Assembly: GCF_038502225.1 (NCBI RefSeq)
Contig: NC_091378.1
Location: forward strand, 7,360,100 to 7,424,099
Source: Cherax quadricarinatus
Taxonomy: Eukaryota; Arthropoda; Malacostraca; Decapoda; Parastacidae
Reading direction: 5' to 3'
DNA length: 64,000 nucleotides
This document shows, one piece after another, positions 1 through 11,776 of the stretch (positions within the stretch are counted from its first letter, which is position 1; each line of letters starts with the position of its first letter). The notes under the pieces are model-generated. The model had not been told where the DNA came from, made no database searches, and was given only the letters and a program-made list of their open reading frames with translations. Made by a program: the position numbers and the translations under genes.

Positions 1-171
1 CAGAAACAGCACTGGTCCTAGGACTGACCCCTGCGGGACCCCGCTGGTCACAGGTGCCCACTCTGACACCTCGCCACGTACCATGACTCGCTGCTGTCTT
101 CCTGACAAGTATTCCCTGATCCATTGTAGTGCCTTCCCTGTTATCCCTGCTTGGTCCTCCAGTTTTTGCAC

Positions 172-173
<2 letters not shown>
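1..173 (-). mobile_element. CR1-like LINE fragment (reverse transcriptase)
   Basis: The minus strand reads the reverse-transcriptase stretch with GVPQGSVLGPVLFL preceded by RQQRVMVR, the same block as in the CR1-like copies at 14930-19546 and 35809-40148. The element runs off the left window edge. Its 5' side stops exactly where a GT/AC tract begins, a boundary repeated at most other copies of this family. Non-functional truncated copy. Confidence 0.85.

Positions 174-241
<68 letters not shown>
174..241. repeat. (GT)n microsatellite
   Basis: Pure GT tract of about 67 bases abutting the 5' end of the minus-strand CR1 fragment. Confidence 0.97.
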
Positions 242-243
<2 letters not shown>

Positions 244-244
244 A

Positions 245-720
245 CCCTTTTTTCTCTAAAATAACACTAAAAACTACCACCAAAATAAAACTGAAATATC
301 TAATCAGCCATTAAACTATCAACAGAACCTAATCAGACACAAAACCGCAAAGCCTAATCAGCTACGAAGACTTAATCAACAACTTTTTAATCAGTAAAAG
401 CTTCCAGACAGCAACTAAAACCTGATCAGCCTAAAAACCAATGAGCTAAGAAAACTTTGTCAATCAATGAAACTTTATTAGCCAATTAAACCTACCATTC
501 AGTCACCAATACCATCATCAAAACCTTAAAAGCTTTTGAGTCACTAAAACCTTATAAACAATCACTAAAACTTTCCATTCCGCCACTAAAGCCCACACTA
601 AAACCTTTTAATTAGTCACAAAAAACCTCATCAGTCACTTAAACCTTCTAATGAGCCATTAAAGGTTTCCAGTGAGCCACTAAAACAGCCACCACAACCT
701 TGTAATCATCCACTAAAACA
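245..720. repeat. Old degenerate ~20-bp tandem array
   Basis: Repeated variants of TAATCAGCCACTAAAACCTT recur every 18-24 bases over some 470 bases, with heavy divergence. It reads as an ancient minisatellite. No coding potential seen. Confidence 0.6.
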
Positions 721-754
721 AGCAGAAAAAAACCCTCGGCACCACCATTACTCC

Positions 755-803
755 TCAACAATTGCGGAGTTCGCGTCAACAATTGCGGAGTTCGCGTCAA
801 AAT
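755..803. repeat. 21-bp unit, two tandem copies
   Basis: The unit TCAACAATTGCGGAGTTCGCG occurs twice in direct succession and a third copy starts with TCAA. It contains CpG-bearing TTCGCG. Confidence 0.8.
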
Positions 804-804
804 A

Positions 805-1188
805 GACAAATGAGGCAACTTATCTGGGGACAAAATTACTACCCGCCACATATTTTCGAGTCCAACACTGGCTGGAAAAGAAAAGAAAATGAGACGATAA
901 TTCTTGTTTAAAGAATTGACTTTGTCGTTACCAAACTCAAAATAAAAAAAAAATATATGAAAAATAAACGAGCTTTTATTATACGAATTTTATTTCTCGT
1001 TGCACTAAAACAATAACACCAGTGCCACATTTAAAAGTATTTTTGAGGAATCTTGTTGGTTTTCTCGGTGTTTACTTGCAACTAATTCAGTTTGTAGAGA
1101 ATTTTTTTTTAAGATGATCTGGTCACATTCAGGACTTGATAACTGACTTCAACGAACAGAAATAATCAAGTGAAAGAATCGTTATGCT
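805..1188. other. No feature recognised
   Basis: AT-rich sequence with no long frame, tandem repeat or family resemblance that I can support. Confidence 0.5.
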
Positions 1189-1330
1189 AAATAATGATTA
1201 TAATAACCATACTTTTTAAAGGGGTGGACCCGTAAGCCAGCGGAAGGCCTCGGTCAGATGACCAAAAGTTCCAATCTAAGACCCGAGTCAGGAAGCACTT
1301 GTCCTGTTTACTGACAAACCTTACCTAATT
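1189..1330 (+). mobile_element. Short interspersed repeat, '140-bp' family, copy 1
   Basis: Shares TTTTTAAAGGGGTGGA, GTAAGCCAG, CGGTCAGATGACCAAAAG and the self-complementary block GTCAGGAA...CCTG...TGAC with copies at 29211-29355, 53276-53415 and 54728-54875. The 53 kb copy is bounded by a 12-bp duplication, so the family inserts as a unit of about 140 bp. No tRNA-like head was recognised. SINE-like non-autonomous retroelement is my best guess. Confidence 0.7.
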
Positions 1331-2339
1331 CTCAATTATCGCTACCAAACTGTGGGTGGAATGTTGGTTGTTTCAGTATCACAAATTTCAATCTTATTAC
1401 AGTTATGATGTAAATGGTTCAGAAAACCGGAATGAGGAAGCCATTTGTTGACAAAACATTTCCACAATGAGATTCCCAAATGTTGCCAAATTGTGTAATT
1501 TTTCAACAAATTGCCTTAAGCGTTTCTCTGGTAGCTGAGAGTAGATGTGCAAATTACAGTTTCCTGAAAAAGCTAGGATTTAGAGAATTTGAAATAGAAT
1601 ACACATGAGAATATAAACTCGTGAAATATTGAAAACTCTGTTTCTTTTACGGCGTTTTGAAGCTTTATGGGTGTAATGAATCTTTAAGAATATTTTTATC
1701 GGCTCTCTAGTAGAGCCGGTCATATACTCTGGTACTGTGTTCTTGTCTTCCTTCAAGGTTTTCGTTTATAACTTGAGAATGCATCACCTAATCAGGTTTA
1801 AATTTTCAACACTGGTACATTCTAACTAGACAATGCTTCAGTGATCATTTGGGATGGGTGGGTTCTTCTCTGTCAGTTTTACAAAGATATTCCTTATTTT
1901 ATAACATGAAACTGCCTCTTCTGACTGGTTTCAAAGTATCAACACTGGTGCAACTTAGGAGGAGGTTGGGATTGTTGAGTGTGCAAGTTCAAATTTGTCA
2001 ATTTATTATCAAAGAAAGTATTAAACCGACAAGGGTCATGCAGCTCTGCGGGGCAGCAAATAAACAGCTAGGTGGAGAGGGGATCAAAGGTGAGGGGAGA
2101 AAAGGGCTGGAAGGGATGCTAAGGGTTGTGTGTCAAAGTTCGTACAGCAAAACAGTTGCTGACAAAAAGTCAAAAAGTGATTTTAAGTCAAAGGCAGGGC
2201 CGTCTTCAAGAAGGGAAGATAAGGTAAAAGCGGTAGAGCGCGCCATCGTTGGAGGTAAATCTTGCGAGCTCGCTGGCAAACCGGGCAATCCACAAGAAGG
2301 TGAAGAACCGAAATAGGGACCCGACAAACCTAAAAGAGA
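1331..2339. other. Mostly unassigned; one decayed structured repeat
   Basis: At 1430-1500 the plus strand carries a decayed copy of the GAAACGTT-type structured repeat (GGAAGCCATTTGTTGAC followed by AAAACATTTCC). The open frame at 1849-2316 has no recognisable domain and I do not call it a gene. Confidence 0.45.
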
Positions 2340-4265
2340 GGAATAGGGTGTCGTTCTATGAGATACTCATGGGTAAGGCGGGTATGGCCGATACAGAGAC
2401 GGTAGAGCACAGTCTCCCAAGTACAGCAATGGTGGTAAGAAGATGGTCACAAACCTTAAAGTGGTCTAATAGAGTGCAATTTGTTATGGTGCATGTCTGA
2501 CCAACGTTGTTGCCAACTTCCACGAAGACAGACAGAGATGACTGTAAAATAATCCCTGAATGGAATACCTCTATAGGAATCCGGAAGATCATGCACTGCT
2601 GACCACGCAGCAGCATCTGCCTGTTCATTACCCTGCACATCAACGTGTCCAGGGAGCCAACAGAAAACGAAGCCTTTGTTTTTGCTAGCCACACAGGGCA
2701 ACCATAGTTGGATACGAAGGGCCCATGGACGAGGGGAATCAAACTGTTTAACGGCTTATGACGTACTGAAGGAATCTGAAATGATCACAAACGTCGAAGG
2801 AGACACATGTAATACGGAGAAGCGCTATGAGGATGGCATACAATTCGGCGGTAAACATACTAGCCGAGTCTAACAGATGACATCGGACAACATCGTGAAC
2901 CCAACACCGTCAAACGATTTAGAGCAATCTGTATAAAAGAGCGACGGCATGAGCATGCGACCGGAAGTGATCGAGAGAAATAGAGCAAGAAGCAGTCGTA
3001 GACAGGAGAGCTTTGACGCACAGCAGTAAGGAAGAACAGACACGAACCGTCGGAACCTCCCAAGGGGGAAGGAAAAAGGCAGACGCTAAATGAACATACA
3101 AGGGAGGCAACTGGAGAGAAGACCGGAGTGAAGACGAAGAGAAAATGGTAGGAGTAAGCAGGGGTGCCGAGCAGATAATGGGCTTCTACTAAAATATGAG
3201 ACCAACCTATACGTAGAAGGAACACGAAGGTCATGAGAGCGGACAAAGTAACGAAGGCATTCGCCTCAGCATAGAGGTTTTAAACAAAGGATGAACGAAA
3301 GGCACCAAGGCATAAACGTAGACCCTGATGATGAAGGGGATCTAACTTAGAAAGAGTTGTAGGAGAAGCCGCAGAATAGACTTGGTCGCCATAATCCAGC
3401 TTGAACAAGTCTAGGGTGGAATGCAAACGGAGGAGAGTCCGGGAATCTGCTCCCCATGAACGATGCACAAGAATTTTAAGGTGATTCAGGCGACCATTGC
3501 AAGCTGCTTTCAAAGAGGAAATGTGAAGTTTCCATGTCAACCAGCGATCGAAGAGAAGGCCAAGAAACCTGACAGTATCACATTCTGGAATACGTGAGCT
3601 GTGTAAATACAATGGGATATCTGGTACAAGAGGACGTCTAGTGAAGGTAATGCAATGGGTTATCGTATTAGAAAATTTAAATCCACGAGAAATGGCCCAA
3701 TGGGAAACTCGGTCAATCGCATCTTGAAGGGAGGCTGCTACCAGGCGACAGTCAGCACCTGCATAAGCTATAGCGAGGTCATCCGGAACATCAAGTGACG
3801 ACTTAATATGCGATGGAAGAAGGTCATTTAGCCAAGAGAAAAAGGAAAGTGCTTAGGACACAATTTTGTGGGACTCCCTCGGCCTGAACAAAGTTTGAGG
3901 AAAGGGAGGCGCCAACACGGACACGTCTATTCACCAATCGTTTCATCACCTTGCAGACTACACATGTCAGAGCAATGGAACAATAGTGAGAGGTATCAAG
4001 CCCCAAGGTGCCTGGTTTGCGAAACGGTAGTACAATGGCAGATTTCCATTGTTGAGGGAGAACCCCTCGCGTCCAAATAAAACTGAAAAGCCGCAAAAGG
4101 ACTATAAGGGCTGTAGAATTTCTATTAGAAGAGAAATCCAAGGGCAATTGCTCCGTGGAAGACTTAGACGCGAGAAATGAAAGACAGGTGAAGCCCTTGG
4201 GAGACAAGGACAAGATAGTTCCTGATTTCCGTGGTAACTTAAAGAGGTTCTGCAATACTAACACC
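2340..4265 (-). mobile_element. RNase H-bearing LINE (I/Jockey-type), degenerate
   Basis: Read on the minus strand, the pieces appear in the order of an I-type LINE ORF2. RT finger and palm fragments lie at about 4270-3824 (WKSAIVLPFRKPG, then YCSIALTCVVCKVMKRLVN). The RT thumb/linker is at 3612-3280 (FLGLLFDRWLTWKLHI). A PPW motif lies near 3080. RNase H spans about 2930-2456, including SASMFTAELYAILIALL and FCWLPGHVDVQGNEQADAAA. Several frameshifts separate these blocks, so the copy is dead. No endonuclease part is visible, so it is 5' truncated near 4265. The exact clade (I, R1 or Jockey) cannot be decided by eye. Confidence 0.85.
2456..2930 (-). pseudogene. LINE RNase H domain, frameshifted
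   Basis: Two frames together rebuild an RNase H fold: the glutamate helix is in FTAELYAILIALL (about 2875-2820) and the C-terminal HVDVQGNEQADAAA holds the conserved His/Asn/Asp region (about 2660-2610). The domain would remove the RNA strand from the RNA-DNA hybrid during target-primed reverse transcription. A frame change between the two motifs breaks it. Confidence 0.8.
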
Positions 4266-4384
4266 AGCATATATATACTGGCTCCTCTCTTTTCTGTTCG
4301 TGTGGCTTTGTAAATGGTCCAAGTTGGACCGAAACGTCGTAGTAAACTCCTGTCTCCTATGTAATTTGTGTATCGTATCTTCCT
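4266..4384 (+). mobile_element. Structured core repeat, GAAACGTC subfamily
   Basis: GGTCC AAGTT GGACC forms a 5-bp hairpin and is followed directly by GAAACGTC at 4331-4338. The box before the hairpin is TTTGTAAAT, a poor match to CTGATGA. The same repeat is at 48470-48545, and in diverged form near 59895 and 62690. See the structured-core finding for the family model. Confidence 0.7.
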
Positions 4385-4500
4385 TAGTAGGCGGTTGGAA
4401 TTAATCCTGGGCTGTGATGTTCGTCAATTTGCTTGACAAAGCTCCTGGAGAGCGAAACGTTGCCACAATAAAATGTCACATTAGTTGCACTTGTGTCCTT
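4385..4500 (+). mobile_element. Structured core repeat, GAGC-stem subfamily
   Basis: TTGACAA (4433-4439), A, stem GCTC (4441-4444), loop CTGGA, stem GAGC, then GAAACGTT (4454-4461). The bases GC before the box can pair with GC after the core. It continues into ACAATAAAATGTCAC and TGCACTTGTGTCC. A sister copy is near 61140. Confidence 0.7.
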
Positions 4501-4934
4501 TTACTTTACATATTGTTCTTGTTCACACCATCTATGCCCATAAGAATCTTGTTTATTATCATACCAATTCACATGGTCCTTCACTCTTCCAGCGAAGTGA
4601 CTTTCTTATTTCTCATGATAATGAGGATTACAATGAAAATGATAGTTGCCTAAATGACTTGTATAATGTTGATTATATTGATAATTACAATAATACTGAA
4701 GTTAATGATTATTACAATAATGATAAAATATGATCATGATAATTTTTATCTGACGACGATGATATAAATTGGGAATACTTGAGACTGGTTGGCTCCTGAA
4801 GGTTCTAAATTTCTCCGCGAGATTCGAGGCCAAAATGCTAATAGCATTTCCAGTAATCACGTTATGGAAATGCATGGTCTCATTTGGCGAGGCAGGTGAG
4901 CATTCGTGAACTGCTGGAGGCAAGGAGAGAGAAG

Positions 4935-4936
<2 letters not shown>

Positions 4937-4981
<45 letters not shown>
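4937..4981. repeat. (CT)n microsatellite
   Basis: Uninterrupted CT tract of about 45 bases. Confidence 0.97.
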
Positions 4982-4986
<5 letters not shown>

Positions 4987-5055
4987 CCTTTGTAAACAAA
5001 AAGAATTGTTAACTAGAAAATAGTTTAGTTTTCGAAGTATATAATCATGCATAAC

Positions 5056-5884
<829 letters not shown>

Positions 5885-6050
5885 TATCCTAACCCAACCT
5901 ACTCTAACCTCACCTAACCTGCTCTAACCTAACCTAACCTACTCTAACCTTACCTAATCTCACCTAACCTAACCTTACCTAACGTAACCCAACCTACTCT
6001 AACCTCACCTCACCTAACCTAACCTAACCTACTCTAACCTCACCAAGTTA
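5885..6050. repeat. Degenerate telomere-type (AACCT)n array
   Basis: Runs of AACCTAACCTAACCT alternate with ACTCT and CACCT variants. The complement is AGGTT, the arthropod telomere pentamer TTAGG in another register. The array is interstitial, short and degenerate, so it is an internal telomere-like repeat and not a chromosome end. Confidence 0.8.
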
Positions 6051-6706
6051 AATCTAATCCAAAACGACGATTAATTTTTACTATTATTATTACACTCAGG
6101 AGTAAGGGCTTAACCGTATCACAATTAAAAAAATATTTTACCTCTCTAAAAATTAAAAACCCTTAAGTCTTTTTCTATTAGAGAAATCCCTCCGTGACCC
6201 CAAAATTCATTACCAATGCATCGTTTAGTTCACCTTTCTTTTCTTTTTCATTTTATGATTTGAAAAGCAGACCTCCCTTGTATAATATACATATTCATCT
6301 GTTTCTTTCATTTATGAATTATTAAAAATGAAGAAAAATGTGGAAAAGGTGAAAATATATTTTGAAAAATGTTGGTATGATGTATGTAGGTGTATGATTA
6401 GACTCCAACTAGTACGTTTGTGTATTCGATGTGTATTTTTGTGTACGTTTGTGTGAATGAGTTTGTATGATTGTGCGTGATTTCGTGTGCGTTAGTGTTT
6501 GTGATTGTGTGGGTAGTTTGTGAATTTGTGAATAGTTGTGCGATTTTGTGTGTTTGTGTGTGTACTTGCATTAATGGCGTAGATTACATGAAAAAAAACT
6601 AATTAAAATTAATATCCATATACATATTAGTAAAACACAGTCATGAGTGTGTATTAAAAATTATTCTGCAACAATTAAAAAAAAATTATATTGGATCAAA
6701 TAAATA
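6051..6706. other. AT-rich stretch; loose GT/TTTGTG-rich part
   Basis: At 6400-6565 the plus strand is a loose, non-periodic mix of GTGTGT and TTTGTG. Nothing else recognised. Confidence 0.5.
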
Positions 6707-7020
6707 ATGACCTTGGTAGGTAAGACACATAGGCAACAGTTAGGTAACTTTATTCCGAAACGTTTCGCCTACACAGTAGGCTTCTTCAGTCGAATACAGA
6801 AAGTAGGCAGGAACATTAGAGATGTGAAGACGATGTAATCAGTCCATCACCCTTAAAGTCGTAGATTTGAGGTTGTCAGTCCCTCAGCCTGGAGAAGTTC
6901 AGTTCCATAGTCAGGAACTATCTGAAGATCAAGCGACAGTGCGGAGACTTAAATACTGTCGGAAGGAGAGGTGCAAAGTAGTAGTGAGAAAGCGGCCACT
7001 GAGAGGGCACGTCCCTCTCA
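6707..7020 (-). mobile_element. Structured core repeat, near full length
   Basis: On the minus strand the core reads CTGAAGA (complement of 6783-6789), A, a 6-bp stem GCCTAC/GTAGGC with loop TGT, and GAAACGTTTC (6757-6766), then AATAAAG. The upstream (higher-coordinate) part resembles the long copies at 48921-49638 and 29440-29740: two GACTGAT/GACTGAC blocks, then a TATTTAAG box near 6945 (minus), which could be an internal Pol II promoter. The 3' tail hairpin is not evident here. Confidence 0.7.
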
Positions 7021-7319
7021 GGGACTGAAATATATTGGGAAGATAAAACGATTAACACGGATTTGAAATACTCTCCGGAGGGTGAAATCAATGGCTATTA
7101 AAGAATGCTTCACACCATTAAGGTAAAATAATAGAAGATACAGTTTAAAAAGAGAGAGACGCTCCTCCTACAGGAAAAGACAACAAATCACAGAACTTCT
7201 CAAAGGCTTTAGACTTTCCTGAGAACAATAGGAAACATAGGATAGTTAAAAAGACAATATGCATCAATATGCTCAATATGGGTCAGAGTCTAGGAGAAAT
7301 TGAGTAAACAAATAGCCCA
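7021..7319. other. No feature recognised
   Basis: AT-rich sequence between the structured repeat and the SINE pair. No repeat family recognised. Confidence 0.4.
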
Positions 7320-7720
7320 TACCCCCGGCCGGGATTGAACCCGCGGCCATAGAGTCTCAAAACTCCAGCCCGTCGCGTTAGCCACTAGACCAGCTAGCCA
7401 CAATAAGATTCATCCAACTAGGTATATTTCTACACCATAGGAAGGTTAGCACAGGCACCACTGTGACCACAAATGCAAGTTTTTACAGACGAATCTCCAG
7501 CTAGCGTGGCCGTGACGAACTCTAGCTCAAGTCCCTTCACTGCCGTCAACATGACTTAAGAAATCGTAATGACACGATTGCAAATAAACCATACCCCCGG
7601 CCGGGATTGAACCCGCGGCCATAGAGTCTCAAAACTCCAGCCCGTCGCGTTAGCCACTAGACCAGCTAGCCACAGTATGGTTTATTTGCAATCGTGTCAT
7701 TACGATTTCTTAAGTCAACA
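7320..7720 (-). mobile_element. Two tRNA-derived SINE units in tandem
   Basis: Nearly identical tRNA-like blocks lie at 7325-7403 and 7592-7674 on the minus strand. Each has a box-A-like TAGCTGGTCTAGTGGCTAA and a box-B-like GGGTTCAATCCC, and ends CGGCCGGGG. Between them is a SINE body (7404-7553) that recurs at 54525-54640. A 42-bp inverted repeat (7554-7595 and 7675-7716) brackets the second tRNA-like block, so that block with its flanks could fold into a long hairpin. Box A and B would recruit TFIIIC for Pol III transcription. Not a functional tRNA gene. Confidence 0.8.
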
Positions 7721-8499
7721 AATAGCCATAAGTGAAGTTGAAATCAGTACAAAATACTGTACTGTATCTCATATACAACGGGCAAAAACCATATCTAATA
7801 CTGAGCCCACTCCTAAACGAAACTGAAATTTACACTGGTGACAACAAATAGATGAGTGAAATGTTCAAGTCATAATATGAATGTATTCAAAGTATCATTA
7901 GTCACTCTAAAGATTAAAAAAAAAACGAGTTTTCCCATGGATAAGACTAAAAAAATTGCCAATATCTCCATAATTTCTGACATAACTCAAATCGTATTTT
8001 ACTAAGAAGAATTTTTGTTAACATGCCCCCGCCCTCTGCCTCAGGAACTTCATTTCCATCTAGAATTGTTTTAAACTCCTCTTTTATACCTTAGATATTC
8101 TGTGGGAAAGAAGCCTGGATAAAGGAGCCATACTTAATCATTAAAATCCGCAGATAAAGCTCTGCTCCCTAAATATGGGAGTAAAGCAATCACAAAACAT
8201 ACTATTTGTCAATAGATCCGACGTCCCAAATCAAAATATTCGAAATCTTATGAAGAAGCAAGATTGCTTAATAACATGGAATTACAACTATTGTGCAACC
8301 CACGCCAATTCTTGGACGAACTGGAGGACAAGCTTCATGAAGTGTTCAGAGATTTTGTAAAACCTTTTACAAGTACGACCCTGGTATAATAATGCAGAAA
8401 ATCCCCACAAAAGGAATATCTGTAGAAGTAGGCAGGCAAATATTTAACTTCCAAAAAAGAATAGAACCCAGAAAAATTTAGATGCTGCCACAGTGGAAA
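7721..8499. other. Mostly unassigned; possible start of LINE relic
   Basis: No secure motif before about 8500. The 61-aa plus frame at 8175-8360 may be the decayed upstream part of the LINE relic that follows. Confidence 0.35.
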
Positions 8500-9510
8500 A
8501 TTTTCTTGACCACGGCAGAGTACTCATCCCTCCCATCTTTCTCATTCTTATGATGGTGAATTAAACATATGTGTAACAGCTGGGTATCTATTTTTGGTAG
8601 ACAGTTTGCCATCGAGTGACTTCAACTCAATACAGGGACATTAACAGAAGACTAGAAGAGGAGGTAATCAATCCCTCAGTATAGCAAAGTTATATCTTAT
8701 ATCTGACAAACAGGAGACATAATTCACAGCACTATTATCCTTTGCAGACGATACTAGAATATTTATGAGAGCGGTATCCAGTGAGGATACAGCAAACAAT
8801 CAAACTGATACATACCAAGTCTTCCAGTGGGCCACTGACAAAAGTATGATGTTCAATGAGAAAAATTTTCAGCTACTCATCTATAAAAGAAATAAGAAAT
8901 AAAGACTGGACCAGAGTATATAGAAAAGAATGAACTTCTAATGTGAGACTTAGGTGTGATAATGTGAAAAAACTCATTCAAAGGGAAAAACAATGTTATC
9001 ATTGTAGTAAGGAAAGTAATATGTCTGATAACTAGGGATGAAAACCAATGATGATTCTCTTCAAAATACTTGTTTTATCTAGGCTTAAATATTGCTGTGT
9101 ACTACCAGCCCCTTTTAAGGCAAACAAAATTGATTAACTGAAGAATATATAGTGAACATTCAGTGTTTATATAAATTTAGTCAAGGACCTAAAATACTGA
9201 GAACGCTTGAAGGTCCTCGAACTGTACTTCTTGGAAAGTAGGGCCAAAAAATGACATTATATGGAAAATTCTGAGGGAATTGTTCACCAATCTGCACACT
9301 GAAATCACTCCCATGGAAAACAAGAAGCTTGACAGATTGAAAAATACCTGCAATGAGCACATAAGAAAAACTTCAGTAAGTGTAAGGGGACAAAGACTCT
9401 TCAACACTCTTCTTTCATGCATAAGGGAAATTACCAACAAGCGCCTAGCTGTCTTCAAGAGGGACCTTGCTAAATGCTTCAAGTCACTTTCACGTCCTTT
9501 AGCCTCACTG
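8500..9510 (+). pseudogene. LINE reverse-transcriptase relic
   Basis: The plus strand near 8735-8880 translates as SFADDTRIFMRAVSSED, then VFQWATDKSMMFNEKNFQLL, the FADD active-site block and the following helix of a CR1/L2-type RT. Near 9280-9520 a C-terminal block has VRGQRLFNTLLSCIREITNK and then FKRDLAKCF, the usual C-terminus. Stops interrupt the parts between them. The relic ends at the sequence gap. Confidence 0.75.
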
Positions 9511-9531
9511 ACGTACTATGGCCTCACTGAC

Positions 9532-9631
9532 NNNNNNNNNNNNNNNNNNNNNNNNNNNNNNNNNNNNNNNNNNNNNNNNNNNNNNNNNNNNNNNNNNNNN
9601 NNNNNNNNNNNNNNNNNNNNNNNNNNNNNNN
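9532..9631. other. Assembly gap (100 N)
   Basis: Exactly 100 N, the usual placeholder for a gap of unknown size. It removes the junction between the plus-strand LINE relic and the 3' part of the minus-strand RTE-like LINE. Confidence 0.99.
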
Positions 9632-9985
9632 TCACTCTTTTTCCCTCATCAATTCTATGATTCACCTCATCTTTCATAGACCCATCCGCTGACACGTCCA
9701 CTCCCAAATATCTGAATACATTCACCTCCTCCATACTCTCTCCCTCCAATCTGATATTCAATCTTTCATCACCTAATCTTTTTGTTATCCTCATAACCTT
9801 ACTCTTTCCTGTATTCACCTTTAATTTTCTTCTTTTGCACACCCTACCAAATTCATCCACCAATCTCTGCAACTTCTCTTCAGAATCTCCCAAGAGCACA
9901 GTGTCATCAGCAAAGACCAGCTGTGACAACTCCCACTTTGTGTGTGATTCTTTATCTTTTAACTCCACGCCTCTTGTCAAGACCC
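9632..9985 (-). pseudogene. RTE-like RT, FADD block
   Basis: Minus-strand frame with TKWELSQLVFADDTVLLGDS (the FADD catalytic aspartates), LKVNTGKSKVMRI and VNVFRYLGVDVSADGSM. This is the RT palm and thumb continuing from the 10001-11776 frame after a one-base loss. The assembly gap cuts off its C-terminus. Confidence 0.85.
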
Positions 9986-10000
9986 TCGCATTTACTTCTC

Positions 10001-11776
10001 TTACAACCCATCTATAAATATATTAAACAACCACGGTGACATCACACATCCTTGTCTAAGGCCTACTTTTACTGGGAAATAATTTCCCTCTTTCCTACAT
10101 ACTCTAACTTGAGCCTCACTATCCTCGTAAAAACTCTTCACTGCTTTCAGTAACCTACCTCCTACACCATACACTTGCAACATCTGCCACATTGCCCCCC
10201 TATCCACCCTGTCATACGCCTTTTCCAAATCCATAAATGCCACAAAGACCTCTTTAACCTTATCTAAATACTGTTCACTAATATGTTTCACTGTAAACAC
10301 CTGGTCCACACACCCCCTACCTTTCCTAAAGCCTCCTTGTTCATCTGCTATCCTATTCTCCGTCTTACTCTTAATTCTTTCAATAATAATTCTACCATAC
10401 ACTTTACCAGGTATACTCAGCAGACTTATCCCCCTATAATTTTTGCACTCTCTTTTATCCCCTTTGCCTTTATACAAAGGAACTATGCATGCTCTCTGCC
10501 AATCCCTAGGTACCTTACCCTCTTCCATACATTTATTAAATAATTGCACCAACCACTCCAAAACTATATCCCCACCTGCTTTTAACATTTCTATCTTTAT
10601 CCCATCAATCCCGGCTGCCTTACCCCCTTTCATTTTACCTACTGCCTCACGAACTTCCCCCACACTCACAACTGACTCTTCCTCACTCCTACAAGATGTT
10701 ATTCCTCCTTGTCCTATACACGAAATCACAGCTTCCCTATCTTCATCAACATTTAACAATTCCTCAAAATATTCCCTCCATCTTCCCAATACCTCTAACT
10801 CTCCATTTAATAACTCTCCTCTCCTATTTTTAACTGACAAATCCATTTGTTCTCTAGGCTTTCTTAACTTGTTAAGCTCACTCCAAAACTTTTTCTTATT
10901 TTCAACAAAATTTGTTGATAACATCTCACCCACTCTCTCATTTGCTCTCTTTTTACATTGCTTCACCACTCTCTTAACCTCTCTCTTTTTCTCCATATAC
11001 TCTTCCCTCCTTGCATCACTTCTACTTTGTAAAAACTTCTCATATGCTAACTTTTTCTCCCTTACTACTCTCTTTACATCATCATTCCACCAATCGCTCC
11101 TCTTCCCTCCCGCACCCACTTTCCTGTAACCACAAACTTCTGCTGAACACTCTAACACTACATTTTTAAACCTACCCCATACCTCTTCGACCCCATTGCC
11201 TATGCTCTCATTAGCCCATCTATCCTCCAATAGCTGTTTATATCTTACCCTAACTGCCTCCTCTTTTAGTTTATAAACCTTCACCTCTCTCTTCCCTGAT
11301 GCTTCTATTCTCCTTGTATCCCATCTACCTTTTACTCTCAGTGTAGCTACAACTAGAAAGTGATCTGATATATCTGTGGCCCCTCTATAAACATGTACAT
11401 CCTGAAGTCTACTCAACAGTCTTTTATCTACTAATACATAATCCAACAAACTACTGTCATTTCGCCCTACATCATACCTTGTATACTTATTTATCCTCTT
11501 TTTCTTAAAATATGTATTACCTATAACTAAACCCCTTTCTATACAAAGTTCAATCAAAGGGCTCCCATTATCATTTACACCTGGCACCCCAAACTTACCT
11601 ACCACACCCTCTCTAAAAGTTTCTCCTACTTTAGCATTCAGGTCCCCTACCACAATTACTCTCTCACTTGGTTCAAAGGCTCCTATACATTCACTTAACA
11701 TCTCCCAAAATCTCTCTCCTCTGCATTCCTCTCTTCTCCAGGTGCATACACGCTTATTATGACCCACTTCTCGCAT
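10001..11776 (-). CDS. RTE-like ORF2: endonuclease end + RT (591 aa)
   Basis: Motifs in order: VIVVGDLNAKVG (endonuclease Asn/Asp site), LLDYVLVDK, SDHFLVVATLR (catalytic Ser-Asp-His), a basic linker of about 150 residues, then RT with ACIVPLYKGKGDKRECKNYR, GISLLSIPGKVYGRII, GFRKGRGCVDQVF, AFMDLEKAYDRVDR (palm Asp) and VGLRQGCVMSPWLFNIFIDGL. The frame ends at IDGL; one missing base moves the continuation (REVNARV, then FADDTVLLG at about 9900) into the next frame. The start Met is internal: the N-terminal endonuclease lies in the overlapping frame at 11695-12045. The protein nicks target DNA and primes cDNA synthesis on its own RNA. Confidence 0.85.
   Translation of the reverse strand: MREVGHNKRVCTWRREECRGERFWEMLSECIGAFEPSERVIVVGDLNAKVGETFREGVVGKFGVPGVNDNGSPLIELCIERGLVIGNTYFKKKRINKYTRYDVGRNDSSLLDYVLVDKRLLSRLQDVHVYRGATDISDHFLVVATLRVKGRWDTRRIEASGKREVKVYKLKEEAVRVRYKQLLEDRWANESIGNGVEEVWGRFKNVVLECSAEVCGYRKVGAGGKRSDWWNDDVKRVVREKKLAYEKFLQSRSDARREEYMEKKREVKRVVKQCKKRANERVGEMLSTNFVENKKKFWSELNKLRKPREQMDLSVKNRRGELLNGELEVLGRWREYFEELLNVDEDREAVISCIGQGGITSCRSEEESVVSVGEVREAVGKMKGGKAAGIDGIKIEMLKAGGDIVLEWLVQLFNKCMEEGKVPRDWQRACIVPLYKGKGDKRECKNYRGISLLSIPGKVYGRIIIERIKSKTENRIADEQGGFRKGRGCVDQVFTVKHISEQYLDKVKEVFVAFMDLEKAYDRVDRGAMWQMLQVYGVGGRLLKAVKSFYEDSEAQVRVCRKEGNYFPVKVGLRQGCVMSPWLFNIFIDGL

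Noticed and set aside
7325..7403. Genuine tRNA gene
   Set aside because: It has box A and B likeness but no complete cloverleaf that I could fold; it is repeated with flanks, so a SINE head is more likely.
10443..11129. 228-aa plus-strand frame
   Set aside because: It is the antisense shadow of the RTE-like LINE ORF.
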